Of a DNA stretch of 64,000 nucleotides, positions 49,842 through 60,672 are shown one piece after another. Source of the stretch: VRUE01 sp036271315. GTDB lineage: Bacteria > Actinomycetota > Thermoleophilia > Solirubrobacterales > 70-9. Where the stretch lies: the NCBI GenBank assembly GCA_036271315.1, contig DATBAV010000036.1, positions 1-64,000 of the forward strand, written 5' to 3'. Below the pieces are notes generated by a model, which ran no database searches, was not told the DNA's origin, and saw nothing but the letters and a program-made list of their open reading frames with translations. Numbering within the stretch: the stretch's first letter is position 1; each line of letters starts with the position of its first letter. The position numbers were made by a program, and so were the translations under genes.

Positions 49842-51323
49842 ATGAGTGAGTCGACTGAGGAGCCGAAGCTTTCTGACGTTCTCCGCGACCGGCGGGAGAA
49901 GCTCGAGCGCCTGCGCGAGGCGGGGATCGATCCGTTTCCGCCTGAGTTTGCGGATCGGGAGGAGATCGGGGAGGTGCGGGCGGCGCATGAGGGGTTGGCG
50001 CCGGGGATCGAGACTGAGTCGCGGCATCGGGTGGCCGGGCGATTGGTTGGCCGGCGCGGCCACGGCAAGGCCTGCTTCCTCGACCTGCGCGACGCTACCG
50101 GCCAGATTCAGCTGCACGCTCGCGAGGACCTTCTCGGCGAGGAGCCCTACAAGGTGCTGGTCGAGCTCGACCTGGGGGACATCATCGGGGTCGAGGGCAC
50201 TGCGCTGGCGACCCGGCGCGGCGGCGAGCTCTCGCTGGCAATCGACCACTGGCGCCTCTTGGCGAAGAGCCTGCGCCCGCCGCCCGACAAGTTCCACGGC
50301 CTCGAGGATGTCGAGACGCGCTACCGCCAGCGCGAGCTCGACCTGATCGCCAACGAGGAGAGCCGCGATCTCTTCACCAAGCGCGCCCACACGGTCAGCG
50401 AGGTGCGCCGCTGGCTCGACGAACGCGGCTTCGTCGAGGTCGAGACGCCGGTCCTGCAGCCGCTCTACGGCGGCGCCCTGGCCCGTCCCTTCACCACCCA
50501 CCACAACGCGCTGGACCGCGACCTCTACCTGCGCATCGCCACCGAGCTCTACCTGAAGCGGCTGGTCGTCGGCGGCATCGACAAGGTCTATGAGCTGGGC
50601 AAGGACTTCCGCAACGAGGGGATCTCGCACAAGCACAACCCCGAGTTCACGATGCTCGAGTGGTACGAGGCTTGCGCCGACTACGAGTCGACAGCGCGCC
50701 GGGTCGAGACGATGGTCGCCGAGGTCGCCGAGCGGGTCCTCGGCACCACGGTGGTCGAGCGCGACGGCGTCTCGCTCGACTTCGCCCCGCCCTGGAACCG
50801 GATCGGCTTCCGCGAGGCGATCCACCAGCACTCCCAAATCGACATCGCCGAGCACCCGACCCGCGAGGCGCTGGCCGCGGCGATCGGGACCGAGCCGGAC
50901 CCCGAGGAGGGCTGGGGCAAGCTGGTCGACGGCCTGCTCTCCAAGCACGTCGAGCCGCAGCTGATCCAGCCGACCTTCGTCCTCGACTACCCGGTCGAGC
51001 TTTCGCCCTTCGCTAAGTCCCACCGCTCCGAGGAGGGCCTGGTCGAGCGCTTCGAGGCCTTCGCCGGCGGCATGGAGATCGCCAACGGCTTCACCGAGCT
51101 CAACGATCCCGACGAGCAGCGCCGCCGTTTTGAGCAGCAGGCCGAGGAGTTGGCTCGCGGCGACGAGGAGGCGCAGCCCTACGACGAGGATTTCGTCGCC
51201 GCACTCGAACAGGGCATGCCGCCGACCGGCGGTGTGGGCATCGGCATCGACCGCCTGGTCATGCTGCTCACGGGGGCGAAGAGCGTGCGCGAGGTCGTGC
51301 TCTTTCCCGCGATGCGCTCTTAA
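49842..51323 (+). CDS. lysS: Lysyl-tRNA synthetase, class II
   Basis: A 493-residue class II LysRS. The N-terminal OB-fold anticodon domain (about 65-150; VAGRLVGRRGHGKACFLDLRD) precedes the catalytic domain. Motif 2 is FRNEGISHKHNPEFTMLEWYEA in pieces (about 250-271) and motif 3 GIGIDRLVMLL (about 466), ending SVREVVLFPAMR. All parts are intact. It lies between element copy C and clpC, where actinobacteria usually have it. A terminator-like hairpin follows. Confidence 0.97.
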   Translation: MSESTEEPKLSDVLRDRREKLERLREAGIDPFPPEFADREEIGEVRAAHEGLAPGIETESRHRVAGRLVGRRGHGKACFLDLRDATGQIQLHAREDLLGEEPYKVLVELDLGDIIGVEGTALATRRGGELSLAIDHWRLLAKSLRPPPDKFHGLEDVETRYRQRELDLIANEESRDLFTKRAHTVSEVRRWLDERGFVEVETPVLQPLYGGALARPFTTHHNALDRDLYLRIATELYLKRLVVGGIDKVYELGKDFRNEGISHKHNPEFTMLEWYEACADYESTARRVETMVAEVAERVLGTTVVERDGVSLDFAPPWNRIGFREAIHQHSQIDIAEHPTREALAAAIGTEPDPEEGWGKLVDGLLSKHVEPQLIQPTFVLDYPVELSPFAKSHRSEEGLVERFEAFAGGMEIANGFTELNDPDEQRRRFEQQAEELARGDEEAQPYDEDFVAALEQGMPPTGGVGIGIDRLVMLLTGAKSVREVVLFPAMRS

Positions 51324-51355
51324 GCGGCTGAAAATGCCGCTCTGAGCGTTTTTTT
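51323..51355 (+). terminator. Terminator after lysS
   Basis: AGCGGC (51323-51328) and GCCGCT (51336-51341) form a 6-bp stem starting within the lysS stop codon. A T7 run follows at 51349-51355. The run is a few bases away from the stem, so efficiency is uncertain. Confidence 0.6.
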
Positions 51356-51441
51356 GCGGCGATGGGCCGGTTGGGCCGGCTCGGTATCCTCTAAGGAGCA
51401 CATAGGCGCTTACCGATAACCGAAGGGCGTCCACCGAGACT

Positions 51442-51465
51442 TACTCAGCGGCGCTGCGTTGAGTA
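51442..51465. promoter_or_regulatory. Inverted repeat in the clpC leader
   Basis: TACTCA (51442-51447) and TGAGTA (51460-51465) are perfect complements 12 bases apart, just before the AGAGAGG ribosome site of clpC. It may be a leader hairpin or an operator. It does not match the CtsR heptad repeat I know. Confidence 0.4.
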
Positions 51466-51479
51466 GATAGAGAGGCTTT

Positions 51480-54086
<2,607 letters not shown>

Positions 54087-54099
54087 TCCCAGCGTCGCC

Positions 54100-55233
54100 G
54101 TGCGCCAGCCTGGCCGCAGCGCGATCGGTACCTGGAGCGGTGGCCGCTTCCTCCACTTCGGCGAAGCCGTCGATGAAGAGCGGCTGGCGAAGGTATTGCG
54201 ACCCGGGGGCGGGATCGACACCGTGCTCAGCGCCGACACCTACGGCCAGGGCGAGGCCGACTCGCTGCTCGGGCGGGCGCTAAGCGGGGCTCCCCGCGAG
54301 GAGTACTGCCTGGTCGGGTCGGTCGGTCACGACTTCTACGAGGGCGAGCGCGATGGGCCGCGCGGCTTTCCGCGCTTCACCGATCCGCGCCTGCGCGGCG
54401 AGGCCGAGTACGCGGACTATCTGCGGATGGCGACGGAGCGCAGCCTCGAGCGTTTGGGGGTCGACTCCTTCAACCTGCTGTTGCTGCATAACCCCGACCG
54501 CATCGGCTACTCGAGCGAGGCGGTTTGGGACGGCATGGCGGCGCTGCGCGAGGCCGGCCTTGCGGGGCGGATCGGCGTTGCCCCCGGGCCCGCCAACGGC
54601 TTCACCCTCGACCTGATCGCCTGCCTGGAGCGCTTCGGCGAGCTGATCGACTGGGCGATGATCATCCTCAACCCCTTCGAGCCCTGGCCCGGCGAGCTCT
54701 GCCTCGGGGCGGCTGAGCGTCAGGACGTCAAGGTGATCACCCGCGTCGTCGACTACGGCGGCCTCTTCTGGGGCGACCTGCGGCCCGGCATGGAGCTGGC
54801 CCGGGGCGATCACCGGGCCTTCCGCCCCGAAGGCTGGATCGAGGCCGGCCTGGAGAAGCTGGAGCAGGTGCTGCCCTACGCGGAGCGGGCCGGCCTGACC
54901 CCGATCCAGCTCGCCTGCCAGTGGAACCTCGCCCATCCGGCGGTCGGGTGCGTGGTGCCGACCCTGATCCAGGAGACCGGCCCCGAGGCCCGCACGATCG
55001 AGCAGCAACGAGCTGAGCTGGCAGCCCTCCCGGCGGAGCAGCTCCTCAGCGCCGAGGAAGTCGCTGCAATCCGCGCGATCGGCGACAACACGGGCTGCAT
55101 GGCGCTCAAGGGGGCCAATCCCCAGCACGAAGGCGATGAGCGCCCGGACCGCTGGGAGCTTTCAAGTGAGCTCGCCGAGGTTGGCACCCGTTGGGGCATC
55201 GACCCCGCTCGTGACCTGATCGCAACTCACTAG
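54100..55233 (+). CDS. Aldo/keto reductase family protein
   Basis: A 377-residue TIM-barrel oxidoreductase of the aldo/keto reductase superfamily. Visible parts are the N-terminal IGTWSGG, SADTYGQGEADSLLGRAL (the DxY-type active-site Tyr), the barrel Lys region replaced by CLVGSVGHDFYEG, and LERLGVDSFNLLLLHNPDRIGYS. Later comes the C-terminal AKR helix region with IQLACQWNLAHPAV. The substrate is unknown. Start GTG 54100, 14 bases after clpC. A large palindrome follows the stop. Confidence 0.86.
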   Translation: MRQPGRSAIGTWSGGRFLHFGEAVDEERLAKVLRPGGGIDTVLSADTYGQGEADSLLGRALSGAPREEYCLVGSVGHDFYEGERDGPRGFPRFTDPRLRGEAEYADYLRMATERSLERLGVDSFNLLLLHNPDRIGYSSEAVWDGMAALREAGLAGRIGVAPGPANGFTLDLIACLERFGELIDWAMIILNPFEPWPGELCLGAAERQDVKVITRVVDYGGLFWGDLRPGMELARGDHRAFRPEGWIEAGLEKLEQVLPYAERAGLTPIQLACQWNLAHPAVGCVVPTLIQETGPEARTIEQQRAELAALPAEQLLSAEEVAAIRAIGDNTGCMALKGANPQHEGDERPDRWELSSELAEVGTRWGIDPARDLIATH

Positions 55234-55251
55234 CGAGTGCCCCTGGCGCAG

Positions 55252-55352
55252 GGAGGTTCGGTGCCCCTCTCCCGGAGACCGTTGCGCAGCAGATCGTGCT
55301 CTAGCTTCGAGGCGTGGTCCCTGAGCCTCCGCGAGAGGGGCACCGAACCTCC
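55252..55352. repeat. Long perfect palindrome with 20-bp arms
   Basis: The arm GGAGGTTCGGTGCCCCTCTC (55252-55271) pairs perfectly with 55333-55352. The 61-base interior (55272-55332) contains a further CGGAG/CTCCG pair. It begins 19 bases after the aldo/keto reductase stop and lies in the 200-base spacer before the MFS gene. It is unrelated in sequence to the three-copy element. Confidence 0.8.
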
Positions 55353-55437
55353 GTCCACCACCCGCAGTCTCGTGTGTCGAGATCGGCTGTCGGAGGGAAG
55401 CTGGGTCCCGACCTTGATCCCTCGTAGTCTGCCCCGC

Positions 55438-56886
55438 GTGTTGGGGATCGACGAGAACAACAGGCCATGGTGGACGCTGGCCGGCACCTGCGCCGGGCTT
55501 TTTCTGCTGATGCTCGACTCCACGGTGGTGGCGTTGGCGCTGCCGAGCATTCGCCACGACGTCGATGCCACTGCCGCTGGTCTGCAGTGGGTGATGAACG
55601 CGTACCTGCTGGCGATCACGGTTTTCGTCGTCACTGCAGGGCGGCTCGGGGACATGTTTGGGCGCAAGCGACTCTTTCTCATCGGCATGGTTGTTTTCGC
55701 GCTTGGCTCGGTGGTGTCGGGGGCGGCTGGAAGCCAGGAGGCGCTGATTGCCGGCCGCATCCTGCAGGGGGTGGGGGCGGCGCCGATGTTGCCGTTGTCG
55801 CTGGCGATCGTCTGCAATGCCTTTCCGGCTTCCGAACAGGCGCGGGCGCTGGGCGTGTGGGCGGGGGTTTCGGCGCTCGCCCTGGCGATTGGGCCGTTGG
55901 CGGGTGGGCTGCTGGTGGAAATCGATTGGCGGGCGATCTTCTGGATCAACCTGCCGGTGGCCTTGGTCGGGATCTGGATCACTGTCGTGGCGGCGCCCGA
56001 GTCGACCGATCCGGGGGCGGGGCGGCGTGTCGATTTCACCGGCTTGCTGGCGCTGGGCGTCGGGCTGGCGGCGATCGTCCTGGCGCTGGTCCAGAGCAGG
56101 ACCTGGAGCGGCGCGACAACGGCCGTGGTCGCGGTTGCGGGTCTGGTCGCGCTCTTCGCTTTCTGGCGGGTGGAGCACCGGGTGCGCGAGCCGATCGTCG
56201 ACTTCGAGCTTTTCCGCAACCGGCCCTACTTCGGCGCCAGTGCCGCCGCTTTTGCCCTGGTCGGCGCCTACTGGGCGGTGATGTTCTTCCAGCCCCAGTA
56301 CCTGCAGGACGTGGCTGGCCACTCGGCGGTGCTCAGCGGGCTGATGATCCTGCCGATCACGGCGCCGATGGTCGTCATCTCACCGCTCTCCGCGCGCCTT
56401 ATCGGCCGCTTCGGGGCGCGGCGGCCGATGACCGCCGGCATGGCCTGCGGCACTGCCGGCCTGCTCGTCTTGACCCAGCTCGAGGCGGGCAGCGGCTACG
56501 GCCTGCTGCTCGCCGGTTACCTGCTCTTCGGCATCGCCCTTGGCCTCGTCTATGCGCCGATGTCGACCGCGGCGATGGCGGCGATGCCGGCCGAGAAGGT
56601 GGGCATCGCCTCCGGTGTGCTGGCGATGGACCGGGTGATGGCGGGGACGATCGCCCTGGCCACCAGCGGCGCCGTCTTTCACGCGCTGCAGGACGGCGGC
56701 AGCTCGTTCACGGCCGGGATTGCCGGCTCGACCTGGGTCCTGGTCGCACTCTGCGCCACCGGCACGGCGCTGACCTGGGCCTTCGTGCGCGATCCGGAGC
56801 GGCCGGGGCCCGACCCAGCCGTGGCCGGCAGGCCTCAGCCGAGGGCCCTCCAGCACCACTTTCACCACCGCCGCTTCCATCTTTGA
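55438..56886 (+). CDS. MFS drug transporter, DHA2 (EmrB/QacA) type
   Basis: A 482-residue proton-coupled efflux transporter with about 14 hydrophobic segments. Motif D1 appears as LDSTVVALALPSI (about 22-34), motif A as GRLGDMFGRKR (about 65-75), and motif C-like GPLAGGLLVE follows. The C-terminal tail ends with a His/Arg-rich run (HHFHHRRFHL), which is unusual. I start at GTG 55438, because the longer frame would cross the palindrome at 55252-55352. The substrate is unknown and no regulator lies next to it. Confidence 0.9.
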   Translation: MLGIDENNRPWWTLAGTCAGLFLLMLDSTVVALALPSIRHDVDATAAGLQWVMNAYLLAITVFVVTAGRLGDMFGRKRLFLIGMVVFALGSVVSGAAGSQEALIAGRILQGVGAAPMLPLSLAIVCNAFPASEQARALGVWAGVSALALAIGPLAGGLLVEIDWRAIFWINLPVALVGIWITVVAAPESTDPGAGRRVDFTGLLALGVGLAAIVLALVQSRTWSGATTAVVAVAGLVALFAFWRVEHRVREPIVDFELFRNRPYFGASAAAFALVGAYWAVMFFQPQYLQDVAGHSAVLSGLMILPITAPMVVISPLSARLIGRFGARRPMTAGMACGTAGLLVLTQLEAGSGYGLLLAGYLLFGIALGLVYAPMSTAAMAAMPAEKVGIASGVLAMDRVMAGTIALATSGAVFHALQDGGSSFTAGIAGSTWVLVALCATGTALTWAFVRDPERPGPDPAVAGRPQPRALQHHFHHRRFHL

Positions 56887-56892
56887 GCGTCA

Positions 56893-56926
56893 AATCCGGC
56901 CTTTGTGTCAGTTAGGTGACCGGATT
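56893..56926. terminator. Hairpin after the MFS gene
   Basis: AATCCGG (56893-56899) pairs with CCGGATT (56920-56926) around a 20-base loop, just after the MFS stop. A TTGACA at 56929-56934 follows and could be the -35 of the disA promoter, but no convincing -10 is seen. Confidence 0.4.
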
Positions 56927-56970
56927 CCTTGACAATGACTATCCCGACCTGTCCACTAGAGATTAGCCAC

Positions 56971-56992
56971 ACCGCATTCCAAAGCGGTTTTT
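56971..56992 (+). terminator. Terminator-like hairpin in the disA leader
   Basis: ACCGC (56971-56975) and GCGGT (56984-56988) form a short stem with an 8-base loop, directly followed by TTTTT (56988-56992), 16 bases before the disA ATG. It could close incoming transcripts or act as an attenuator. Confidence 0.5.
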
Positions 56993-57008
56993 GCCATCCT
57001 AGAGAGCG

Positions 57009-58121
57009 ATGTCAGCAATGTCTGGGGATGAGCTTCACGAGTTGTCAGAACGCCAAGATCCCCGTCTACTGAGAGCCCTTGACGTAGTCGCGCCTGGCGG
57101 CGCCCTGCGCGAGGGCCTCGACAACATAGTTCACTCGCGCACGGGTGGGCTGATCGTCGTCGGCGATGCCGGCGACATCTCGCACCTGCTCTCCGGCGGG
57201 ATCAAGCTCGACATCGACTACACGCCGGCGATGCTCTACCAAGTGGCAAAGATGGACGGGGCGATCGTGCTCAACTCCGAGGCGACCAAGATCGCTTGGG
57301 CCAACGTGCAGCTGATGCCCGACCCGACGATCCTCTCGGCCGAGACCGGCACCCGCCACCGCACCGCCGAGCGCGTCTCCAAGCAGACCGAGGCGCTGGT
57401 GGTCGCGATCTCACAGCGCCGCGACGTCGTCTCCCTCTACATCGAGGGAACCAAGTACATCCTCCAGGACATCCCCGCCGTGCTGGCCAAGGCCAACCAG
57501 GGACTGGCGACGCTCGACAAGTACCGGGCCCGCCTCGACCAGGTCTCCAACCGCCTCACCGTGCTCGAGTTCGAGGGCGGCGGCGTGCTCTACGACGCGC
57601 TTGCCGTGCTGCAGCGAGCCGAGCTGGTCACCCGAATGGCGGTCGAGGTCGAGCGCTACATCGTCGAGCTCGGCACCGAGGGGCGCCTGATCGAGATGCA
57701 GCTGGAGGAGACGATGGTAGGCGTCGCGACCGACAAGACGGCGCTGGTCCGCGACTACTCGGTCGAGGACTCCGAGCAGAACCTGGCCACGGTGCTGCAG
57801 TCACTGGCCCGTCTCCCGCACGAGGATGTGCTCGATTTCGGCCGCCTCGGCGAGCTGCTCGGTTACGACCGCAAGCTCAACACCCTTGATTTCCCGGTGG
57901 CCCCGCGGGGCTACCGCGTGCTCGGCCGCGTGCCGCGCATCCCCAAGCTTGTCGTCCAGAAGATCATCCAGGAGCTGGGTGGGCTGGAGGAGGTACTCGC
58001 TGCCTCTGACGCCGACCTGGAGGCCGTCGACGGTGTCGGCTCTACACGAGCCAAGGACATTCGCGAGGGTCTGCGCAGGCTTCAGGAGGTCGACATGGTC
58101 GATCGGTACCTACAGAGCTAG
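57009..58121 (+). CDS. disA: Diadenylate cyclase DisA
   Basis: A 370-residue DNA-integrity scanning protein that makes c-di-AMP. The DAC domain (about 15-150) carries the DGA motif (MDGAIVL, about 82-88) and the RHR motif (GTRHRTAERVSKQT, about 118-131). A helical linker and a C-terminal helix-hairpin-helix DNA-binding domain (about 310-370; LEAVDGVGSTRAKDIREGL) complete it. ATG 57009 or 57018 is the start. The stop abuts the carD ATG. radA, its usual upstream partner, is absent here. Confidence 0.96.
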   Translation: MSAMSGDELHELSERQDPRLLRALDVVAPGGALREGLDNIVHSRTGGLIVVGDAGDISHLLSGGIKLDIDYTPAMLYQVAKMDGAIVLNSEATKIAWANVQLMPDPTILSAETGTRHRTAERVSKQTEALVVAISQRRDVVSLYIEGTKYILQDIPAVLAKANQGLATLDKYRARLDQVSNRLTVLEFEGGGVLYDALAVLQRAELVTRMAVEVERYIVELGTEGRLIEMQLEETMVGVATDKTALVRDYSVEDSEQNLATVLQSLARLPHEDVLDFGRLGELLGYDRKLNTLDFPVAPRGYRVLGRVPRIPKLVVQKIIQELGGLEEVLAASDADLEAVDGVGSTRAKDIREGLRRLQEVDMVDRYLQS

Positions 58122-58727
58122 ATGGCAACAGTCGCCATCGACAAACGAAAGGAGCACCCGATTTCTGAGCTAGCAGAGGAGGCCATGGAGGCGGGCTTCG
58201 AAGCGGACGTTGAGGTCCCTTACGTCTGCGATTTCGAAGAGGGTGACAAGGTCGTCTACCCCCACCACGGTGCTGGTCTCGTGCTGAAGAAGGAGTCCCG
58301 GGAGTTGATGGGGGAGGAGCGTGACTACCTCACGATCAAGATCCTCCATAACGAACTCACGGTGATGGTTCCCTGCGAGAACGCCGGTGTCGCTGGGCTG
58401 CGCCGCGTAATCGACGAGGAAGAAATCAAGAAGGTCACCGACGTACTCACCGACGACGTCTCGGACATGCCGAAGAACTGGAACCGGCGCTTCAAGTACA
58501 ACCGCGAGAAGATCAAGACCGGGGACGTGTTCGAGCTGGCCGAGGTCGTGCGCAACCTTGCCATCCGCGAGATGGAAAAGGGCCTCTCAACCGGTGAGAA
58601 GCAGATGTACACGCGGGCGAAGAAGATCCTCGCCTCGGAGTTCATGTACGCGCTCGACAAAGATGAGGACGGCGCGGAGGAATACCTCGACGGGCTGCTG
58701 GAGGAGCGCTTCGCCGCCACGGCGTAG
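58122..58727 (+). CDS. carD: CarD-family RNA polymerase-binding regulator
   Basis: A 201-residue CarD regulator that binds the RNAP beta subunit and stabilises open complexes, notably at rRNA promoters. The N-terminal 35 residues are an extra acidic extension. The RID domain starts at about residue 41 (EGDKVVYPHHGAGLV), with YLTIKILHNELTVMVPCENAG. The C-terminal helical DNA-binding domain includes NWNRRFKYNREKIKTGD and LSTGEKQMYTRAKKIL. Its ATG directly follows the disA stop, so the two are cotranscribed. Confidence 0.95.
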   Translation: MATVAIDKRKEHPISELAEEAMEAGFEADVEVPYVCDFEEGDKVVYPHHGAGLVLKKESRELMGEERDYLTIKILHNELTVMVPCENAGVAGLRRVIDEEEIKKVTDVLTDDVSDMPKNWNRRFKYNREKIKTGDVFELAEVVRNLAIREMEKGLSTGEKQMYTRAKKILASEFMYALDKDEDGAEEYLDGLLEERFAATA

Positions 58728-58749
58728 CTCCGCAGCGTCTGTCACGGCC

Positions 58750-59460
58750 GTGATCGCGGCCGCCGGCTCCGGGCAGAGGCTCGGAGCCGGCGGCCCGAAG
58801 GCCTTCGTGCCACTGGCCGGCAGGGCGATGGTCGAGTGGTCGATCGCGGCGTTTCGTGCCGCGCCTTCGGTGGGCGCGATCGTCGTCGCCTGTCCGCCAG
58901 CGCATGCCCACGACCTCGATGGCAATGGCATCGTTCTGGTTGACGGCGGCGCCACACGCGCCGAATCGGTTTCTAACGCTCTGCGGGGCGTCGAGAGCGA
59001 GTTCGTGGCGATCCACGACGCGGCTCGACCGTTCGTGACGGCGGAGCTGATTGAGGACGTGGTGGAGGTCCTGCGGGGCGACCCCGCCGCCGCGGGTGCC
59101 ATCGCCGCCGCGCCGGTCACCGACACGATCAAGCGGGTCGACGCGGCACGGGCCGCGGCACAGGCAAGGTTCACTCTCGAGCAGGGGCTGGATGTGACAT
59201 TGGCGGTCGAGGAGACGCTCAATCGCCAGTGGCTCTGGGCGGCGCAGACGCCTCAGGCCTTCCGTGTGGGCGCCCTGCGCGACGCGATGGCTGCGCATCC
59301 GGCCGCGATTGCCGACGCGACCGACGAGGCGATGATCGTCGAGGCTGCGGGCGGCCGGGTTCTGATCCACCCGAGCTCGGCCGGAAACCTCAAGGTGACG
59401 GCGCCGCGCGACCTCGTGCTCGCCGAGCTGCTGCTGGCCGAGCGCGCCGCTGGCGCTTAA
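58750..59460 (+). CDS. ispD: 2-C-methyl-D-erythritol 4-phosphate cytidylyltransferase
   Basis: A 236-residue MEP-pathway enzyme that forms CDP-methylerythritol. Signatures are IAAAGSGQRLG (residues 2-12), DGGATRAESVSNAL (about 66), FVAIHDAARPF (about 86), APVTDTIKRV (about 120) and WAAQTPQAF (about 164). The start is uncertain: GTG 58750 leaves only the bare nucleotide-binding strand, and the frame continues upstream (SVTAV) without a standard start before the carD stop region. It lies 22 bases after carD. A long hairpin covers its stop codon. Confidence 0.92.
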   Translation: MIAAAGSGQRLGAGGPKAFVPLAGRAMVEWSIAAFRAAPSVGAIVVACPPAHAHDLDGNGIVLVDGGATRAESVSNALRGVESEFVAIHDAARPFVTAELIEDVVEVLRGDPAAAGAIAAAPVTDTIKRVDAARAAAQARFTLEQGLDVTLAVEETLNRQWLWAAQTPQAFRVGALRDAMAAHPAAIADATDEAMIVEAAGGRVLIHPSSAGNLKVTAPRDLVLAELLLAERAAGA

Positions 59461-59486
59461 GTGGCGCTATGTGCCACTAAGGCGCC
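59452..59486. terminator. Long hairpin across the ispD stop codon
   Basis: GGCGCTTAAGTGGC (59452-59465) pairs with GCCACTAAGGCGCC (59473-59486): 13 of 14 positions pair, counting one G-T, around a 7-base loop. The ispD stop is inside the left arm, and the convergent small ORF ends three bases from the right arm. It may end both transcripts. Confidence 0.6.
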
Positions 59487-59488
59487 AA

Positions 59489-59635
59489 TCAGTGCAGGAG
59501 GGTCCAGGCCAAGGTCGCGGCGAAGCAGACCTGGCCGACGCCGAGGGCGACGCCGAAGCTGACCGCGCCGAGCCCGGCGGCCACGGCCGTGCCGAGGACG
59601 AAGGCCGCGAGCATGATTGCCAGCTGACGGATCAC
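59489..59635 (-). CDS. Small hydrophobic membrane protein coupled to DUF389 gene
   Basis: A 48-residue ORF starting at GTG 59635, which overlaps the DUF389 stop as GTGA, so it is probably translated by coupling. The sequence is almost entirely hydrophobic or small residues (MIRQLAIMLAAFVLGTAVAA, then a Gly/Val-rich helix and LAWTLLH). It could form two short transmembrane helices. A longer Arg-rich frame over the same bases is rejected as a shadow. It may be an accessory subunit of the DUF389 protein. Function unknown. Confidence 0.6.
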   Translation of the reverse strand: MIRQLAIMLAAFVLGTAVAAGLGAVSFGVALGVGQVCFAATLAWTLLH

Positions 59636-60627
59636 CGGTCCAGCACGCTTCCCGTGTGCCTGTTCGGTAGACCGGCAATCGCGCGACTGTCGTCGTCCAT
59701 GTGGCGCTGCCGTCGTCGCTCGAAGAGCCGGCGCTGAATCGAGAGGGTGACGACGCCGGCGAGCACGATCGCGGTCAGGTTAACCGCCAACTGGGCCATC
59801 GCCCCGCGCCATTCCGACCAGTCCGCGAGGGCGAAGGCGACGCCGATATTGGCCGCGGCCGGGATCGTCGTCACCGAGATCAGCACCCCGATCAGCGCCC
59901 CCGACTTGGCCGAGGTCAGCGAGAGCATGCCGGCGGCGCCGGCAAAGCAGGCGACGATGAAGGAGAAGTCATCGGGTTTGGAGATGAACTGGGTCAGCGG
60001 GTGCATCGAGCCGCTGAAGTCGGCGTCGAGCATGCCGGTTGCCTTCGAGATCAGGGTGAAGAGGAAGGCGGCTGTGATGCCGACCGGGAAGCCAATCGCG
60101 AGCGCCGTCAGCGAGCGCCGGGCGACATCGCGCCGCCGCTCGACCACGGCGACACAGAAACCGGCCAGCGGCCCGAACTCGGGCCCGACCACCATCGCGC
60201 CGACGATCAGGATCGGCGAGCCGAGGAAGATGCCGACCGAGGCGATCAGGCAGGCCAGGACCATGAAGATGAGGAAGTTGCCACCCAGCTCGGTGTTCTC
60301 GGATGTGCGCGCCTCAACCTCCTCCCAGACGACGGCGTTGGAGGGCTTGCCGTAAGCACTGTGCTCGGCTCGATCGGCCGCATCGGAGAGCTGCGAGTCG
60401 ATCTGCTCGAGCGAGATCGAGCCGTCGCGGGCCACGCCCAGCTCCTTGAGGTCGTCGATCAACACGCTGGCGTCCTCGCGGGCGATGTCGCAGAGGACGA
60501 CGTCGCCCTTGGGCTGGCGCGCGGCGCCGGCGAGGAAGACCAGGTTGGTCGTCGAGGGCGCCGTTTCGAGCAGGTCGAGGACCTTGCCGCAGCGGTCTGC
60601 CGGGACGACGATCCGCAAGTGGACCAT
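59632..60627 (-). CDS. DUF389 (TIGR00341-type) membrane protein
   Basis: A 331-residue protein of the DUF389 family, whose function is not established. A cytoplasmic N-terminal domain (about 1-110) begins MVHLRIVVPADRCGKVLDLL, resembling a small-molecule or ACT-like fold. It is followed by about six membrane helices, including VGIFLGSPILIVGAMVVGPEFGPLAG in pieces (about 130-155), the family hallmark. The C-terminal 30 residues are basic. ATG 60627 is chosen because the frame upstream is a shadow of the PHP gene. Its stop is coupled to the small hydrophobic ORF. Confidence 0.88.
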   Translation of the reverse strand: MVHLRIVVPADRCGKVLDLLETAPSTTNLVFLAGAARQPKGDVVLCDIAREDASVLIDDLKELGVARDGSISLEQIDSQLSDAADRAEHSAYGKPSNAVVWEEVEARTSENTELGGNFLIFMVLACLIASVGIFLGSPILIVGAMVVGPEFGPLAGFCVAVVERRRDVARRSLTALAIGFPVGITAAFLFTLISKATGMLDADFSGSMHPLTQFISKPDDFSFIVACFAGAAGMLSLTSAKSGALIGVLISVTTIPAAANIGVAFALADWSEWRGAMAQLAVNLTAIVLAGVVTLSIQRRLFERRRQRHMDDDSRAIAGLPNRHTGSVLDR

Positions 60628-60672
60628 GGCCTCAGCGTATCCGCGGCCCGGGTCGCCTACTCTGCCCGTCCC

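Noticed and set aside
59457..59678. A 73-codon Arg-rich minus-strand frame.
   Set aside because: It overlaps the coupled hydrophobic ORF in another frame and has the Arg/Gly/Pro composition of a shadow.
59701..60672. The plus-strand frame that extends the PHP phosphatase gene upstream by over 300 codons.
   Set aside because: The extension is antisense to the DUF389 gene and has shadow-like composition; the PHP fold begins at ATG 60673.
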